Assembly (NCBI RefSeq): GCF_014646895.1
Contig: NZ_BMOD01000007.1
Span: 155,190 to 219,189, forward strand
Length of the DNA: 64,000 nt
From: Deinococcus roseus
GTDB lineage: Bacteria > Deinococcota > Deinococci > Deinococcales > Deinococcaceae
Direction: 5' to 3'
The notes under the pieces were generated by a model. It was given only the letters and a program-made list of their open reading frames with translations. It made no database searches and was not told the DNA's origin. How positions within the stretch are numbered: the first letter of the stretch is position 1; each line of letters opens with the position of its first letter. Position numbers and translations under genes: made by a program. This document shows positions 1-8,472 of this stretch, piece by piece.

Positions 1-1637
1 TGCAGGGTGCGTCCCTGCATCACTTTCCAGGACACGAAAGTGCTCTCTGCAGGGAGGGAGCGCAAACCCAGGCTGCCGTGCCCTCCGTCTGGATAGGTGC
101 GCACCACACTCAGGCCATCTTTGCGGCCCACTGCAGCAGGCAAAGAATTCCAGATTTCTGCGGTCTGCACTCCAGGCAATTTCCCGAGGTCCTGCAAAAG
201 GGATGCAGGTTGAAAGTCTTCCAGACGCACTTCCAATTGATAATGCCGGTCTGCTTTGGCGTCCTGCAGGTTCTTTTCCCAGGCGGCCCGCACGTTCAGG
301 CTGGTCAGGAACAGCGCACCTGCACTGGCCAGCAAAGTCAGGGTCATCCCAAGCCTTCCCCGTTTGCGAAAAGCATTGCGCAGCGAGAGGGTGAGGGTCC
401 GGTCCACACCGGGCAATTGACCCAGCCAGCGGTCCAGCCAATTTGTGCGCGGGACACGCACCTCCACCCCCACATTGTTCAGGGCCTGCAGCACGGTGGT
501 GCGGGTGGTTTGCAGGATGGGTCCCAGGGCCAGCAGCACAGGCAAAACCAGCCCGGCGCCAATCTGGATCAGCAAGGCCCACAGGGGCACCTCATGCGAG
601 GTCAGGTTGAAATTCAGCAGTTCTGCAATCAGGCCAGAAAACTGTTGCCCTGCCAGATTTCCAAGGGGAACCCCGACCAGCACGGCCAGCAGTCCCATTG
701 TTGCCACCAGGGTGAGGTACAGCCCGGCGATCTGTGCTGTGCGGCCTCCGATGGCTTTCATGATGCCAATCTGACGGATCTGCTGGGCCAGCAAACCCGA
801 AATCAATGTGGCGGTCAGGATCCCTGAGAGCAGGAAGGTCAGGGCACTGAACAGCAGAAACATCACCAGCACGGCATTCATCTGGCCCTGGTGGGGATGC
901 TTGAAGGGTGGGGGAATTTGCACCTGTTCCACAAAGCGGCCCTGCTGTTGCAACCAGCGGGACAGTCCAGCCATGGTTTTTTCAATCTCCTGCACGTTTT
1001 CTGGCTGCTGCGCAACCTCCACTTTCAGGAGGTGCAGCGCCGGATCTTCTCCCAGGGTTTGCAGGGTCTGGGGGGTGATGTACCCGTAAACCGTCTGTTC
1101 CTGCCAGGCCGGGGCCAGACCGGGATCATGCACCGTGCCAGAAACCTTCAGGGTGTGCAGTCCTCCATGGGGGGCATCGACCTGAAAAGCGTCTTGCAGC
1201 TTTGCATTCAGGAAGGTCAGGGAGGTTCTTTCCAGCAACAGGGTCTGGGTGGGAGGCGTTGAAGCGCCTGTTTCGTGGGCAAAGTGGTTGAGGGTGAGTT
1301 TCTGGAAATCCGGCACCACAAACAGCCTGAGTGGAAACCAGCGGCCATCTGTGGCCTGGATGCGGGCGTTCAGGGTGCTGCTGGCTTCTGCAAATCGAAT
1401 GCCGGGTTGTTTTGCAACCTGCTGCACCAGTGCTGCATCCACCTGGTCCAGCTCCAGTTGCGCCGAGGCGGGTCGGGTGGAGAGGTAATTGATTCGGATT
1501 TCCCGCGTCAGGATGGTGTAGGCGGTCAGGATGGTGCCCATCCCGATCAGACCCAGCGTGAGGGCCAGCACCATCAGCAGCAGTCTTCCCTGCATCTGCT
1601 GCACATCTCCCAGCAGTTTCTTCCATCTGGAGGTCAT
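1..1637 (-). CDS. FtsX/MacB-type ABC transporter permease (3' end outside window)
   Basis: An open frame runs without a stop from an ATG at 1637 to the left edge (545 codons). It starts with a short cytoplasmic segment and a hydrophobic helix (about residues 17-40), then a large polar extracytoplasmic domain. Further helices follow near 255-285, 300-325 and 345-375, and a second N-terminal-like half (DRTLTLSLRNAFRKRGRLG) begins near residue 415. This duplicated FtsX layout is typical of 8-10 TM permeases of the MacB/LolC exporter group. The ATG overlaps the stop of the ATPase gene (ATGA), so the two are translationally coupled. The substrate cannot be told; the last part of the protein is missing. 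Confidence 0.88.
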   Translation of the reverse strand, partial: MTSRWKKLLGDVQQMQGRLLLMVLALTLGLIGMGTILTAYTILTREIRINYLSTRPASAQLELDQVDAALVQQVAKQPGIRFAEASSTLNARIQATDGRWFPLRLFVVPDFQKLTLNHFAHETGASTPPTQTLLLERTSLTFLNAKLQDAFQVDAPHGGLHTLKVSGTVHDPGLAPAWQEQTVYGYITPQTLQTLGEDPALHLLKVEVAQQPENVQEIEKTMAGLSRWLQQQGRFVEQVQIPPPFKHPHQGQMNAVLVMFLLFSALTFLLSGILTATLISGLLAQQIRQIGIMKAIGGRTAQIAGLYLTLVATMGLLAVLVGVPLGNLAGQQFSGLIAELLNFNLTSHEVPLWALLIQIGAGLVLPVLLALGPILQTTRTTVLQALNNVGVEVRVPRTNWLDRWLGQLPGVDRTLTLSLRNAFRKRGRLGMTLTLLASAGALFLTSLNVRAAWEKNLQDAKADRHYQLEVRLEDFQPASLLQDLGKLPGVQTAEIWNSLPAAVGRKDGLSVVRTYPDGGHGSLGLRSLPAESTFVSWKVMQGRTL

Positions 1638-2347
1638 GAGAGCCGCCCGTCCTGCATGCTCAGAACGCGGGTGAAGTGCTGTCGGAATTCCCGTTCGTGC
1701 GTCACCATGATCACGGTGCGGCCTTCTTTCACCAGCAGGGAAAACAGCTGCATGACCTCCTCGGAGGTGCGGGAATCCAGGTTTCCGGTGGGTTCATCTG
1801 CGACCAGAATGGGCGGGTTGTTGGCGAGCGCACGGGCAATGGCCGCCCGTTGTTGCTGACCGCCAGAGAGGTCTGCAGGGAGTTTGTCGGCCTGTTCCAG
1901 GATGCCCAGTTTGGACAGCAGGTTTTCTGCCTGTTCGCGGCGTTCTTTGAGGGGGAAGGTGTTGCAGAAATCCATGGGCAGCATCACATTCTCAATGACC
2001 GTTAAAGTGGGCAGCAGCTGGAAGAACTGGAACACCACCCCCACATTTTTCCCACGCCACACGGAAAGCTGCTCCTGGTTGAGCCTGTGGATGGCTTCTC
2101 CGTTCACATGGATTTCACCCTGGCTGGGGGAATCAATGCCGGTCAGCACGTTGATCAGGGTGCTTTTTCCGCTGCCAGACGGACCCACCACAGCAATGAA
2201 TTCTCCCTGCCTTACGGTCAGGTGGATGTCTTTCAGGGCATGAAAAGCCCCTGCAGGGGTCTGAAAAGTGCGGCCAATGCCTTTCAGTTCGATGAGGGGT
2301 CGGGGCACGGTGCGGGCAGCAGCGGCCACCTGGGGCTGGGTTTGCAT
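1634..2347 (-). CDS. ABC transporter ATPase, LolD/MacB type
   Basis: The 237-residue nucleotide-binding subunit would energise the adjoining FtsX-type permease at the inner membrane. Visible motifs are Walker A GPSGSGKS, the Q-loop FQFFQLLPTLT, signature LSGGQQQRAAIARAL, Walker B ILVADEPTGNLD and the H-loop VTHE. The DEPTGNLD form is typical of the LolD/MacB/FtsE subgroup. A longer TTG start at 2362 is possible, but AAAGGAG lies at the right distance from the ATG at 2347, so I use that. It is the first gene of a two-gene unit, divergent from the winged-helix regulator at 2466. Confidence 0.93.
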   Translation of the reverse strand: MQTQPQVAAAARTVPRPLIELKGIGRTFQTPAGAFHALKDIHLTVRQGEFIAVVGPSGSGKSTLINVLTGIDSPSQGEIHVNGEAIHRLNQEQLSVWRGKNVGVVFQFFQLLPTLTVIENVMLPMDFCNTFPLKERREQAENLLSKLGILEQADKLPADLSGGQQQRAAIARALANNPPILVADEPTGNLDSRTSEEVMQLFSLLVKEGRTVIMVTHEREFRQHFTRVLSMQDGRLS

Positions 2348-2465
2348 GGGATCTCCTTTCAAAAGATCAGGGCTCCACGGCCTTCAAGCCATGGATGGGA
2401 TGGTTTTTTATCGAGAACTGGACTTCTGGGGGTCCTGATTTCACTGTAAGGTTAAGCTGTGTAAA

Positions 2466-3125
2466 ATGGACATCGATTTTCCAGATAGCCCCTGCACCAT
2501 CCACAACCCGGAAGCCGCAAACCTGCTCACCGATCCCAGAGTGCTGTCTTTCCTCTCCCCTTTCATGGACCGGGCCTGCACCGTCAAAATGGCCCATGAA
2601 AGCCTGGGGGTGTCCAGCCACACCATGCTGTACTGGGTGAACAAATTTCTGGCCCTGGGCCTGCTGGAGGTAGGGGGCGTTCAGGAACGCAAAGGCAAAC
2701 CCATCAAGTGGTACCGTACCCCCGGACGGGGCTTCGTGATTCCCCTCCCGCTGATTCCCAACTCCACCCTGGAGGATTTGCTGCTCAGGCACGATGAACC
2801 TTTCAATGCCCAGTTGATTGGCAGCCTGGTGAAAACCAGCATCGACACCCTGCGGCACCTGAACCGCTGGGAAATGCTGGTCTGGAAGGAAGACACCCTG
2901 CGCATCGACATGCGTTCTCTGGACCATGAGGGGCCAGGATTCCATGAGCTGCTGCTCACCCCTGAGTCTCCAGCCATGCTTTTTGAACTGGCCCAGCTTC
3001 AACTGGACTTCGAGGAGGCAAAGAGCTTTCAGAAAGAGCTGTCCGACCTGCTGCGCAAATACCGCCAGAAAAAAGGCGCAGGGCAGTATCTGGCACGGGT
3101 GGCGCTGGCTCCGCTGCAGAAATGA
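2466..3125 (+). CDS. Winged-helix (ArsR-like) regulator
   Basis: This 219-residue protein has an N-terminal helix-turn-helix (about 20-85: one stretch reads TVKMAHESLGVSSHTMLYW, followed by a wing rich in K/R). The all-polar C-terminal half (about 100-215) resembles no domain I can name and ends in charged helices that may dimerise. It is divergent from the ABC exporter, which suggests it controls that operon. A TAAGCT box ends 7 bases before the ATG, so the mRNA may be leaderless. The ligand is unknown. Confidence 0.7.
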   Translation: MDIDFPDSPCTIHNPEAANLLTDPRVLSFLSPFMDRACTVKMAHESLGVSSHTMLYWVNKFLALGLLEVGGVQERKGKPIKWYRTPGRGFVIPLPLIPNSTLEDLLLRHDEPFNAQLIGSLVKTSIDTLRHLNRWEMLVWKEDTLRIDMRSLDHEGPGFHELLLTPESPAMLFELAQLQLDFEEAKSFQKELSDLLRKYRQKKGAGQYLARVALAPLQK

Positions 3126-3213
3126 GAACCTGCTGGGCCGCAAAAAATCAGAATGTCCTGCAGGTTCTTTTTGCCAGCATCCATGGTGCGCTAGCCTGCA
3201 ATCAGGAACCTTC

Positions 3214-3693
3214 ATGACTTCAGAACCTGCTGCCTTCTCCCAGAACAACCACCCAGAGTTTCAGCATCTGCAAAACCTCATGCTGGAAAGAGAACTCCTG
3301 TACCGCCTGATCAAAGGCCCACAGGGACACCGCCTGGTACAGATGGCCCAGCAGGGCAGCCAGGGACACGCCATTGCCAGAACCGTGCAGTGGCTGAAAG
3401 CGAACTTCCAGGAAGCCATGCGCACTTCAGATCTGGCAGAGCAGGTGGGGATGGGGGTGTCCACCTTCCACCGGCATTTTCTGGAAATCACCGGCATGAC
3501 CCCGGTGCAATACCAGAAACGCCTGCGCCTGAATGAAGCCAGACGCCTGATGCTGGCAGAACACCTGGACGCAGCCAGCGCAGCTTTTCAGGTCGGGGAT
3601 GAAAGCCCGTCCCACTTCAGCCGGGAGTACCGCCGGGCCTTCGGTGCTCCGCCTGCCAGCAGCATTCAGCAGCTCAGGGCCAGTGCTTCCTGA
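3214..3693 (+). CDS. AraC-type HTH protein lacking its N-terminal sensor domain
   Basis: The 159 residues match the second half of the YqhC-type AraC regulators. A linker with ERELLYRLIKGPQGHRL is followed by two helix-turn-helix units (about 55-150) with the signature SPSHFSREYRRAFGAPP. Full-length relatives are about 300 residues and begin with a cupin-like domain of roughly 140 residues. Only 88 bases separate this ORF from the upstream gene, so that domain cannot be encoded here. AGGAA lies 5 bases before the ATG. It is either a DNA-binding-only regulator or a 5'-deleted remnant. Confidence 0.75.
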   Translation: MTSEPAAFSQNNHPEFQHLQNLMLERELLYRLIKGPQGHRLVQMAQQGSQGHAIARTVQWLKANFQEAMRTSDLAEQVGMGVSTFHRHFLEITGMTPVQYQKRLRLNEARRLMLAEHLDAASAAFQVGDESPSHFSREYRRAFGAPPASSIQQLRASAS

Positions 3694-3728
3694 GCTGCTG
3701 AACGTCAGAATCGGTCAAAACACAGGGG

Positions 3729-5120
3729 TCAGAAGCGTTTGACCCGCGTGAGCTGGAAGGGGGTTTCCGGTGCCCCTTTCTGGCGTTTGTCCAGTTGCGC
3801 CTGGGTCACCACCAGATCATCCCCAACCAGCACCGCAGTGGCAGGGAAACGCAGACCCCTGAGGGGTTCGTTGATCTGCAGGGTGCCCGATTTGAAATCT
3901 GCAGCCAGCATGACTTTGCTGACCACACCATCTTTGTTGCGCACCACATAGAGGGTCTGGCCCGTGAGCACCAGGCCGTCTCCGTTGTTCAGGCCGTCCA
4001 TCACGCGGGTGACCTGCTGGCTTGCCACATCGATGTGCCACAGAATTCCGGTGTTGCTCTGGATGGTCAGCAGTGCACTGCCATCTGGCAAAGCCACAAT
4101 GCCGTTCAGGTTGGTTCCGGGCTGGTACTCAATCGGGGTGTCTCTCAGGTCCAGCCATTTGCGCACCCGCAGTTCAGGTGTCACCTGAAACAGGGTTGGA
4201 CGGGAAGAATCCGTCACAATGGCCGATCCGTCTGGAAGCAGCACCAGATCGTTGATGAAAGGCAAGGGGGTTCTGGGGGTCATCAGGGTTTTGAAGGGGG
4301 TTCCGTCTCCATTGAGGATGCTGATGCTGCCAGATGCACCTCCGGCCACCCACAGCCGACCTGAAGCGTCCACTTTCATGCCCAGTGCGCTGTTGCGGCC
4401 CTGTGCTCCGCCATCACTGAACTTGATGACATTCCCGGTTTTGGCATCAATCTGGTAGATGGTGCCGTTGGCTGCACTCCCGGTGTACAGCACATCTTTG
4501 ACGGCATCGTAGGCCACCCCTTCTGGGAAATCCTGTGGGCCAGGGAGGGGGTAATTGCGCGTTTCAAAGCTGTCCCGCTCGATCACACCGCAGCGTTCTC
4601 TGGCACCAGACTTGCCAGAAGGATCAGACATGTAATCGTCTGGCATGGCATGCACCACCAGAGAGCGTTTGAGGATGCCATTTTCCCCGGTCAGGCTGAT
4701 TTTGTCGGTGGTGAAGGTGGCACGGCCCGTTCCATCTGCACCCACAACCAGCATGGGGAGGTCACCTCCGTGTCCGTGCATGTTGTCGGTCTGGGGGGAG
4801 TCGTGGTTGCCGGTCATGCCCGGATCGAAGTGCCCTCCTGCCCCGCCAAAAGGCACGATGGTGTTGGTGGCTGCGTCCACACCTGGCGTGCAGCGGCCAT
4901 ATTCATGCACGTGCATGCCGTGGTTGCCCGCCGCAAGGCCCGAAACCTGCACCGTCACCTGCACGCCATTTCCAGCCTGGGTGAAAGTGGCTGTGCCTGC
5001 AGCCTCTCCATCAGGCATCATCAAAGTTGCAGTGGCGGTCAGGGGGATGCTGGCCGGAACAGCCTGTCCCAGCGCCAGACCCACCATCAGGGGCAGAACG
5101 GAAAACATCAGGCGTTTCAC
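3729..5120 (-). CDS. Secreted Cu/Zn superoxide dismutase fused to SMP-30/NHL-like beta-propeller
   Basis: A signal peptide (residues 1-19) precedes a SodC domain (about 25-180). Metal-ligand motifs are visible: HVHEYGRC, GGHFDP, HGHGGDLP and VVHAMPDDY, plus the closing GARERCGVI with the disulfide cysteine. From about residue 190 to 463 there is a repeat-rich propeller of the SMP-30/gluconolactonase/NHL type (PEGVAYDAVKDVLYTG, LPDGSAIVTDSSRP, NGDGLVLTGQTLYVV). The start is GTG at 5120 with GGAGG upstream, overlapping the stop of the upstream dehydrogenase gene (GTGA). The dismutase part should remove superoxide outside the membrane. The propeller may bind or hydrolyse a lactone, but that is inference. 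A typical SodC is under 200 residues, so the fusion is notable. Confidence 0.88.
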   Translation of the reverse strand: MKRLMFSVLPLMVGLALGQAVPASIPLTATATLMMPDGEAAGTATFTQAGNGVQVTVQVSGLAAGNHGMHVHEYGRCTPGVDAATNTIVPFGGAGGHFDPGMTGNHDSPQTDNMHGHGGDLPMLVVGADGTGRATFTTDKISLTGENGILKRSLVVHAMPDDYMSDPSGKSGARERCGVIERDSFETRNYPLPGPQDFPEGVAYDAVKDVLYTGSAANGTIYQIDAKTGNVIKFSDGGAQGRNSALGMKVDASGRLWVAGGASGSISILNGDGTPFKTLMTPRTPLPFINDLVLLPDGSAIVTDSSRPTLFQVTPELRVRKWLDLRDTPIEYQPGTNLNGIVALPDGSALLTIQSNTGILWHIDVASQQVTRVMDGLNNGDGLVLTGQTLYVVRNKDGVVSKVMLAADFKSGTLQINEPLRGLRFPATAVLVGDDLVVTQAQLDKRQKGAPETPFQLTRVKRF

Positions 5121-6352
5121 TGGACACCTCCGGTGTAACTGATTTGCAGCAGCACGCCGCTCTGGTCATCGGTGACCAGCAGGGAACCATCGGTGTACTG
5201 GGCCACACCCGCCAGACGGGCAAATTGCTTCCAGACATCACCATCTTTGAACACAAAGCCGGTCATGAAAGGGGTGATGGAAACAGGGACACCCATGGCA
5301 TCAAAATGCACGCGGGCCAGTTCGTAACCCGAGGGTTCGTTGCGGTTCCAGGATCCCCGGAAAGCCACAAAAGCGTCGTTTTTGAATTCTGCAGGAAACT
5401 GGGTTCCGGTGTAGAAGATCATGTTGATGGCGGCTGCGTGGGCAGTGTAATTGAGGGTGCTGGCCTCGGTGGCCTTGCAGTACTCCTCTTTGGTGATCTT
5501 GCCGGGAATGTTGCCCACATTGACGTAAGGGTCAGGAATTCTGTCACCGTAACAGAACGGCCAGCCGTAATTCTTGCCCCGTTCCAGACGGTTCAGTTCT
5601 TCGGGAGGGATGTTGTCTCCGTGCCAGTCTGACCCCTGATCGAAGCCCCACAGGATGCCCGTCTGGGGGTGCCAGCCAAAACCAATGGTGTGCCTCAGGC
5701 CACGGGCAAACACCTCCCTGGATTTGCCATCCGGGCTGATTTTCACCAGGGTGGCGGATTCCGGGTTGGGCACCGGGGTGTCGTTGTTGGGACTGCCGAT
5801 GGAAGCATACAGGTACCCATCGCTGCCCCAGTGCAGGGTGCGTGCAGAGTGCTGCCCTCCATCCGGAAAATCTGAAGCAAACACCCTGGGGATGGTTAAA
5901 GTCCCATCTGACAGGATGCTGGCCACCCAGATGGTGGTGTCTGCAGCGATGTAGAGTTTGCCGTCTTTCTCGGCAATGCCGTGCGCCTGGCTCAGGTTCT
6001 GGGCCACCTGTTTGCGCTCGGTGCTGTCGATCATGCCGTCCCCGTTCTGGTCTTTGAGGAGCAGCACATCGCCAGAAGAACGGCGGGTGAGATAAATGGA
6101 GCCGTCTGGCATGACCTGCAGCATGCGGGCGTTGCCCAGTCCGGTGGAGATCACCTTCACCTGAAATCCGGCAGGCACCTGCACTTTTTTCAGCTGGTCG
6201 CTGGTGAATTCCAGCGGGGTGGGCTCATTGCGGGTGGCGGTCACGGTGGCCGGTGGCTCTCCGGGGGGAATGGGACGGGGGGTGGGGGGGTCCTGTTGTT
6301 GTGCAAAGGCAGCAGAAAGCAGCACCGCCAGGGTGGTCAATGTTTTGTGCAT
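5117..6352 (-). CDS. PQQ-dependent-type sugar dehydrogenase (sorbosone dehydrogenase family)
   Basis: The 411-residue product starts at ATG 6352, which follows GGAGGAA; longer upstream starts lack a ribosome site. Residues 1-20 form a signal peptide (LTTLAVLLSAAFAQQQ). The rest is a six-bladed propeller of the soluble glucose/sorbosone dehydrogenase family. Recognisable blade segments are QVMPDGSIYLTRRSSGDV, HGIAEKDGKLYIA, ARGLRHTIGFGWHPQTG and GDNIPPEELNRLERGKNYG. It probably oxidises an aldose or related sugar outside the membrane with PQQ. Coupling to the SodC fusion suggests that reactive oxygen made by sugar oxidation is dealt with at the same place (inference). Confidence 0.87.
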   Translation of the reverse strand: MHKTLTTLAVLLSAAFAQQQDPPTPRPIPPGEPPATVTATRNEPTPLEFTSDQLKKVQVPAGFQVKVISTGLGNARMLQVMPDGSIYLTRRSSGDVLLLKDQNGDGMIDSTERKQVAQNLSQAHGIAEKDGKLYIAADTTIWVASILSDGTLTIPRVFASDFPDGGQHSARTLHWGSDGYLYASIGSPNNDTPVPNPESATLVKISPDGKSREVFARGLRHTIGFGWHPQTGILWGFDQGSDWHGDNIPPEELNRLERGKNYGWPFCYGDRIPDPYVNVGNIPGKITKEEYCKATEASTLNYTAHAAAINMIFYTGTQFPAEFKNDAFVAFRGSWNRNEPSGYELARVHFDAMGVPVSITPFMTGFVFKDGDVWKQFARLAGVAQYTDGSLLVTDDQSGVLLQISYTGGVQ

Positions 6353-6552
6353 GGGTTTAAATTCCTCCACCCGGTACTTTAAAAGCCTGACAGCTTGCAA
6401 ACCGCAGGAGAACACACCGTTGTGCACAAAAAGTGCAAAGCCTGAAGGGGCAACTGGAGATCGGGCAGCAGAACTGTTGTGTAGAACACAGGAATCCGAG
6501 TGTTGTTCTGTCCGGGTCAGCTCACAACTGAGCATTTGCTTTGCCCGGGTGC

Positions 6553-7458
6553 TCAGGGCTGAGGTCTGCTTTCGGCCCTGGGCACCTGACCCCCGGCTTT
6601 CTGTTGGCCTGTCCAGCTTGCCATCCCTGCTCCCAGCAGAATCAACAGGCCTCCCAGCATCTGGGCCAGCCCCACAGGTTCATGCAGCAGAAAAGTGCCC
6701 AGCAGCAACACAAAAACGGGTTCCAGCGTGAGCAGCAGGGCCGTGCTGCCTGACCCCAGTTTTGCAGTGGCAAAAAAGACGGCTGGCAGGGCCAGCACGG
6801 TGGGGAACAGCATGATGAGGCCAATCAGGGTCCAGGAGGTGGTGCCTGTGGGAACGTGAAGTTGCTGTGTGACCAGCCCCAGCAGCCCAAGACCACAGGC
6901 GGTCCCAAAGGTGCTGATGGCTGTGGCAGGAAGGGCCGGGCTTGCAGCCAGCCAGCGCCCTCCCAGAAACAGGTACAGGGCGTAACAGACGGCAGAAGCC
7001 AGCACCAGAAGCCAGCCCTGCACACTGGTGTCCTGTGCGCTGAGGTTTCCAGCCAGCACCGTCACCCCCAGCAGCGCACAACCCACGGCAGCCATTTGCA
7101 AGCGGGACGGCTTTAATCCAGCCCAGGCTTGCAACCCCAGCACCAGGGCAGGCGTGAGGTACAGCACCAGTGAGGTGGTCCCTGCAGACAGGTGTCCCAG
7201 GGCCAGGAAGTACAGGGTGGTCTGTGCTGTGTAAATCAACCCCAGGACAAAAGCAGGCCAGCGAAACAGGGCTGGAAAATGTGCTGGAAGCAGCGTCTTT
7301 CTGGAGATCAACAGCAAAACAAGACTGGCCAGCGCAAACCGCCAGAACAGCAAGGTATTGGGGTTCAGATGGGCTTCCGGGGCCAATTTCCCCACCACCG
7401 AGAGGGAAGAAAAAGCCAGTGCTGCTCCAATGGCGCTGAGGATTCCTGTGCGGTCCAT
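6553..7458 (-). CDS. EamA/DMT-family transporter
   Basis: This 301-residue integral membrane protein has about ten hydrophobic helices arranged as two EamA repeats (about 5-140 and 150-285). The first repeat carries LSVVGKLAPEA and FWRFALASLVL, the second carries TLEPVFVLLLGTFLLHEPV, both typical of drug/metabolite exporters. The gene starts 10 bases after the cyclase stop, so the two probably form one transcript and the exporter may handle a product or substrate of that enzyme. The substrate is unknown. Confidence 0.88.
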   Translation of the reverse strand: MDRTGILSAIGAALAFSSLSVVGKLAPEAHLNPNTLLFWRFALASLVLLLISRKTLLPAHFPALFRWPAFVLGLIYTAQTTLYFLALGHLSAGTTSLVLYLTPALVLGLQAWAGLKPSRLQMAAVGCALLGVTVLAGNLSAQDTSVQGWLLVLASAVCYALYLFLGGRWLAASPALPATAISTFGTACGLGLLGLVTQQLHVPTGTTSWTLIGLIMLFPTVLALPAVFFATAKLGSGSTALLLTLEPVFVLLLGTFLLHEPVGLAQMLGGLLILLGAGMASWTGQQKAGGQVPRAESRPQP

Positions 7459-7468
7459 CCGTTTTCAC

Positions 7469-8389
7469 TCACTCCTGCAGGGTAGCGAAGGCCCGCACCG
7501 GGAAGGTGCCCATCCTCTTGACCTTGACGGGAATGGCACTGAACTGGAATCCAGAGGTGGGAAGCTGTTCCAGACCACGCAGGTGTTCCACAATCAGGAT
7601 GTCCGCACCCAGCAAGGTGGAGTGTACAGGTCGGGTGCCTCCGCTGGTGTCGTCGATGTTGAGGGAATCAATGCCCACCAGCACGGCCCCCTGCGCTTTG
7701 AGGTACAGGGCAGCGTCTTCGGTCAGGAAGGGGTGGCCTTCGAAGTACGGGTCGGTGCCCCAGTGCTGTGCCCATCCGGTGTGCACCAGCACGGCTTTGC
7801 CTTTCACATCTGTGGCCTGAAAAGCCCCCTTACTGATGGCCCGTCCGGTGGTTCCCGTGACGCGCACCACCACGGCTGGCAAATCTGCCAGTTCTGAAAG
7901 TTCGAGTTCTGAAAGATCCCGGCCATTTTCATAACGGTGAAAAGGGCTGTCCAGGTAGGTTCCGGTGTTGCCCACCATTTCCAGGCGGTCCATCTGGAAA
8001 GTGGTGCCCTCGGCATAGAGGGACTTTGCCATTTCCCTGCTGATGAAATCGCAGATGATGGGGGCCGGGAAACCCTTGAGGGTGACCATCCCTTCCACAA
8101 TGGTGTGGCTCAGGTCGATGTAACGTTTTGAAGTTGCGTGGTCTGACGGGACAGCAGGCGCACTTCTTTTGTGCTGCTCAAAGATGATTTTGCGATTCAG
8201 AATGCGCACTTCACGGACCATCAAAAGACGCAGGTCTTTCACAATGAAATCGGCGAGGGCTTCATCTGAAAGGTCTTCTGTGTGCAAATCCAGCCGGAAG
8301 TCCTGGCCCTGGATGCCGCCTCCGTTGGAGAAATCCACCTCGAAGTCAAACTGGATGCGCCGCTGTGTGTTCAGGGTCTGCTCGGTCAT
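7469..8389 (-). CDS. Cyclase/kynurenine-formamidase-like metal hydrolase
   Basis: The cyclase domain (about residues 88-300 from the start used here) shows the metal-binding GNTGTYLDSPFHRY motif, YIDLSHTI at its beginning and VLVHTGWAQHW later. All are characteristic of the Mn/Zn-dependent cyclase family that includes bacterial kynurenine formamidase. The first 75 residues form an extra acidic N-terminal segment (RIQFDFEVDFSNGGGIQGQ) not present in the core family. Start sites at 8389 and 8461 are both possible. I prefer 8389 because the longer form would run into the LysR promoter. The gene is divergent from the LysR regulator, which probably controls it. Confidence 0.82.
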   Translation of the reverse strand: MTEQTLNTQRRIQFDFEVDFSNGGGIQGQDFRLDLHTEDLSDEALADFIVKDLRLLMVREVRILNRKIIFEQHKRSAPAVPSDHATSKRYIDLSHTIVEGMVTLKGFPAPIICDFISREMAKSLYAEGTTFQMDRLEMVGNTGTYLDSPFHRYENGRDLSELELSELADLPAVVVRVTGTTGRAISKGAFQATDVKGKAVLVHTGWAQHWGTDPYFEGHPFLTEDAALYLKAQGAVLVGIDSLNIDDTSGGTRPVHSTLLGADILIVEHLRGLEQLPTSGFQFSAIPVKVKRMGTFPVRAFATLQE

Positions 8390-8460
8390 GTCCCGAGTGT
8401 AAAGGGAAACCTCACATGAATCAAACAAGTAAGATTCATGTTTAGAATCTGTTTTATTCA

Positions 8461-8472
8461 TATAATGTCTTC
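8461..8472 (+). promoter_or_regulatory. Leaderless -10 box of the LysR gene
   Basis: TATAAT ends six bases before the LysR ATG at 8473, which puts the expected transcription start on the start codon. No good -35 hexamer is visible 17 bases upstream. Confidence 0.6.

Noticed and set aside
1126..1626. Minus-strand frame of 166 codons inside the FtsX-type permease gene
   Set aside because: It is out of frame with the membrane protein and rich in Arg, His and Pro; the permease frame is open across the whole region.
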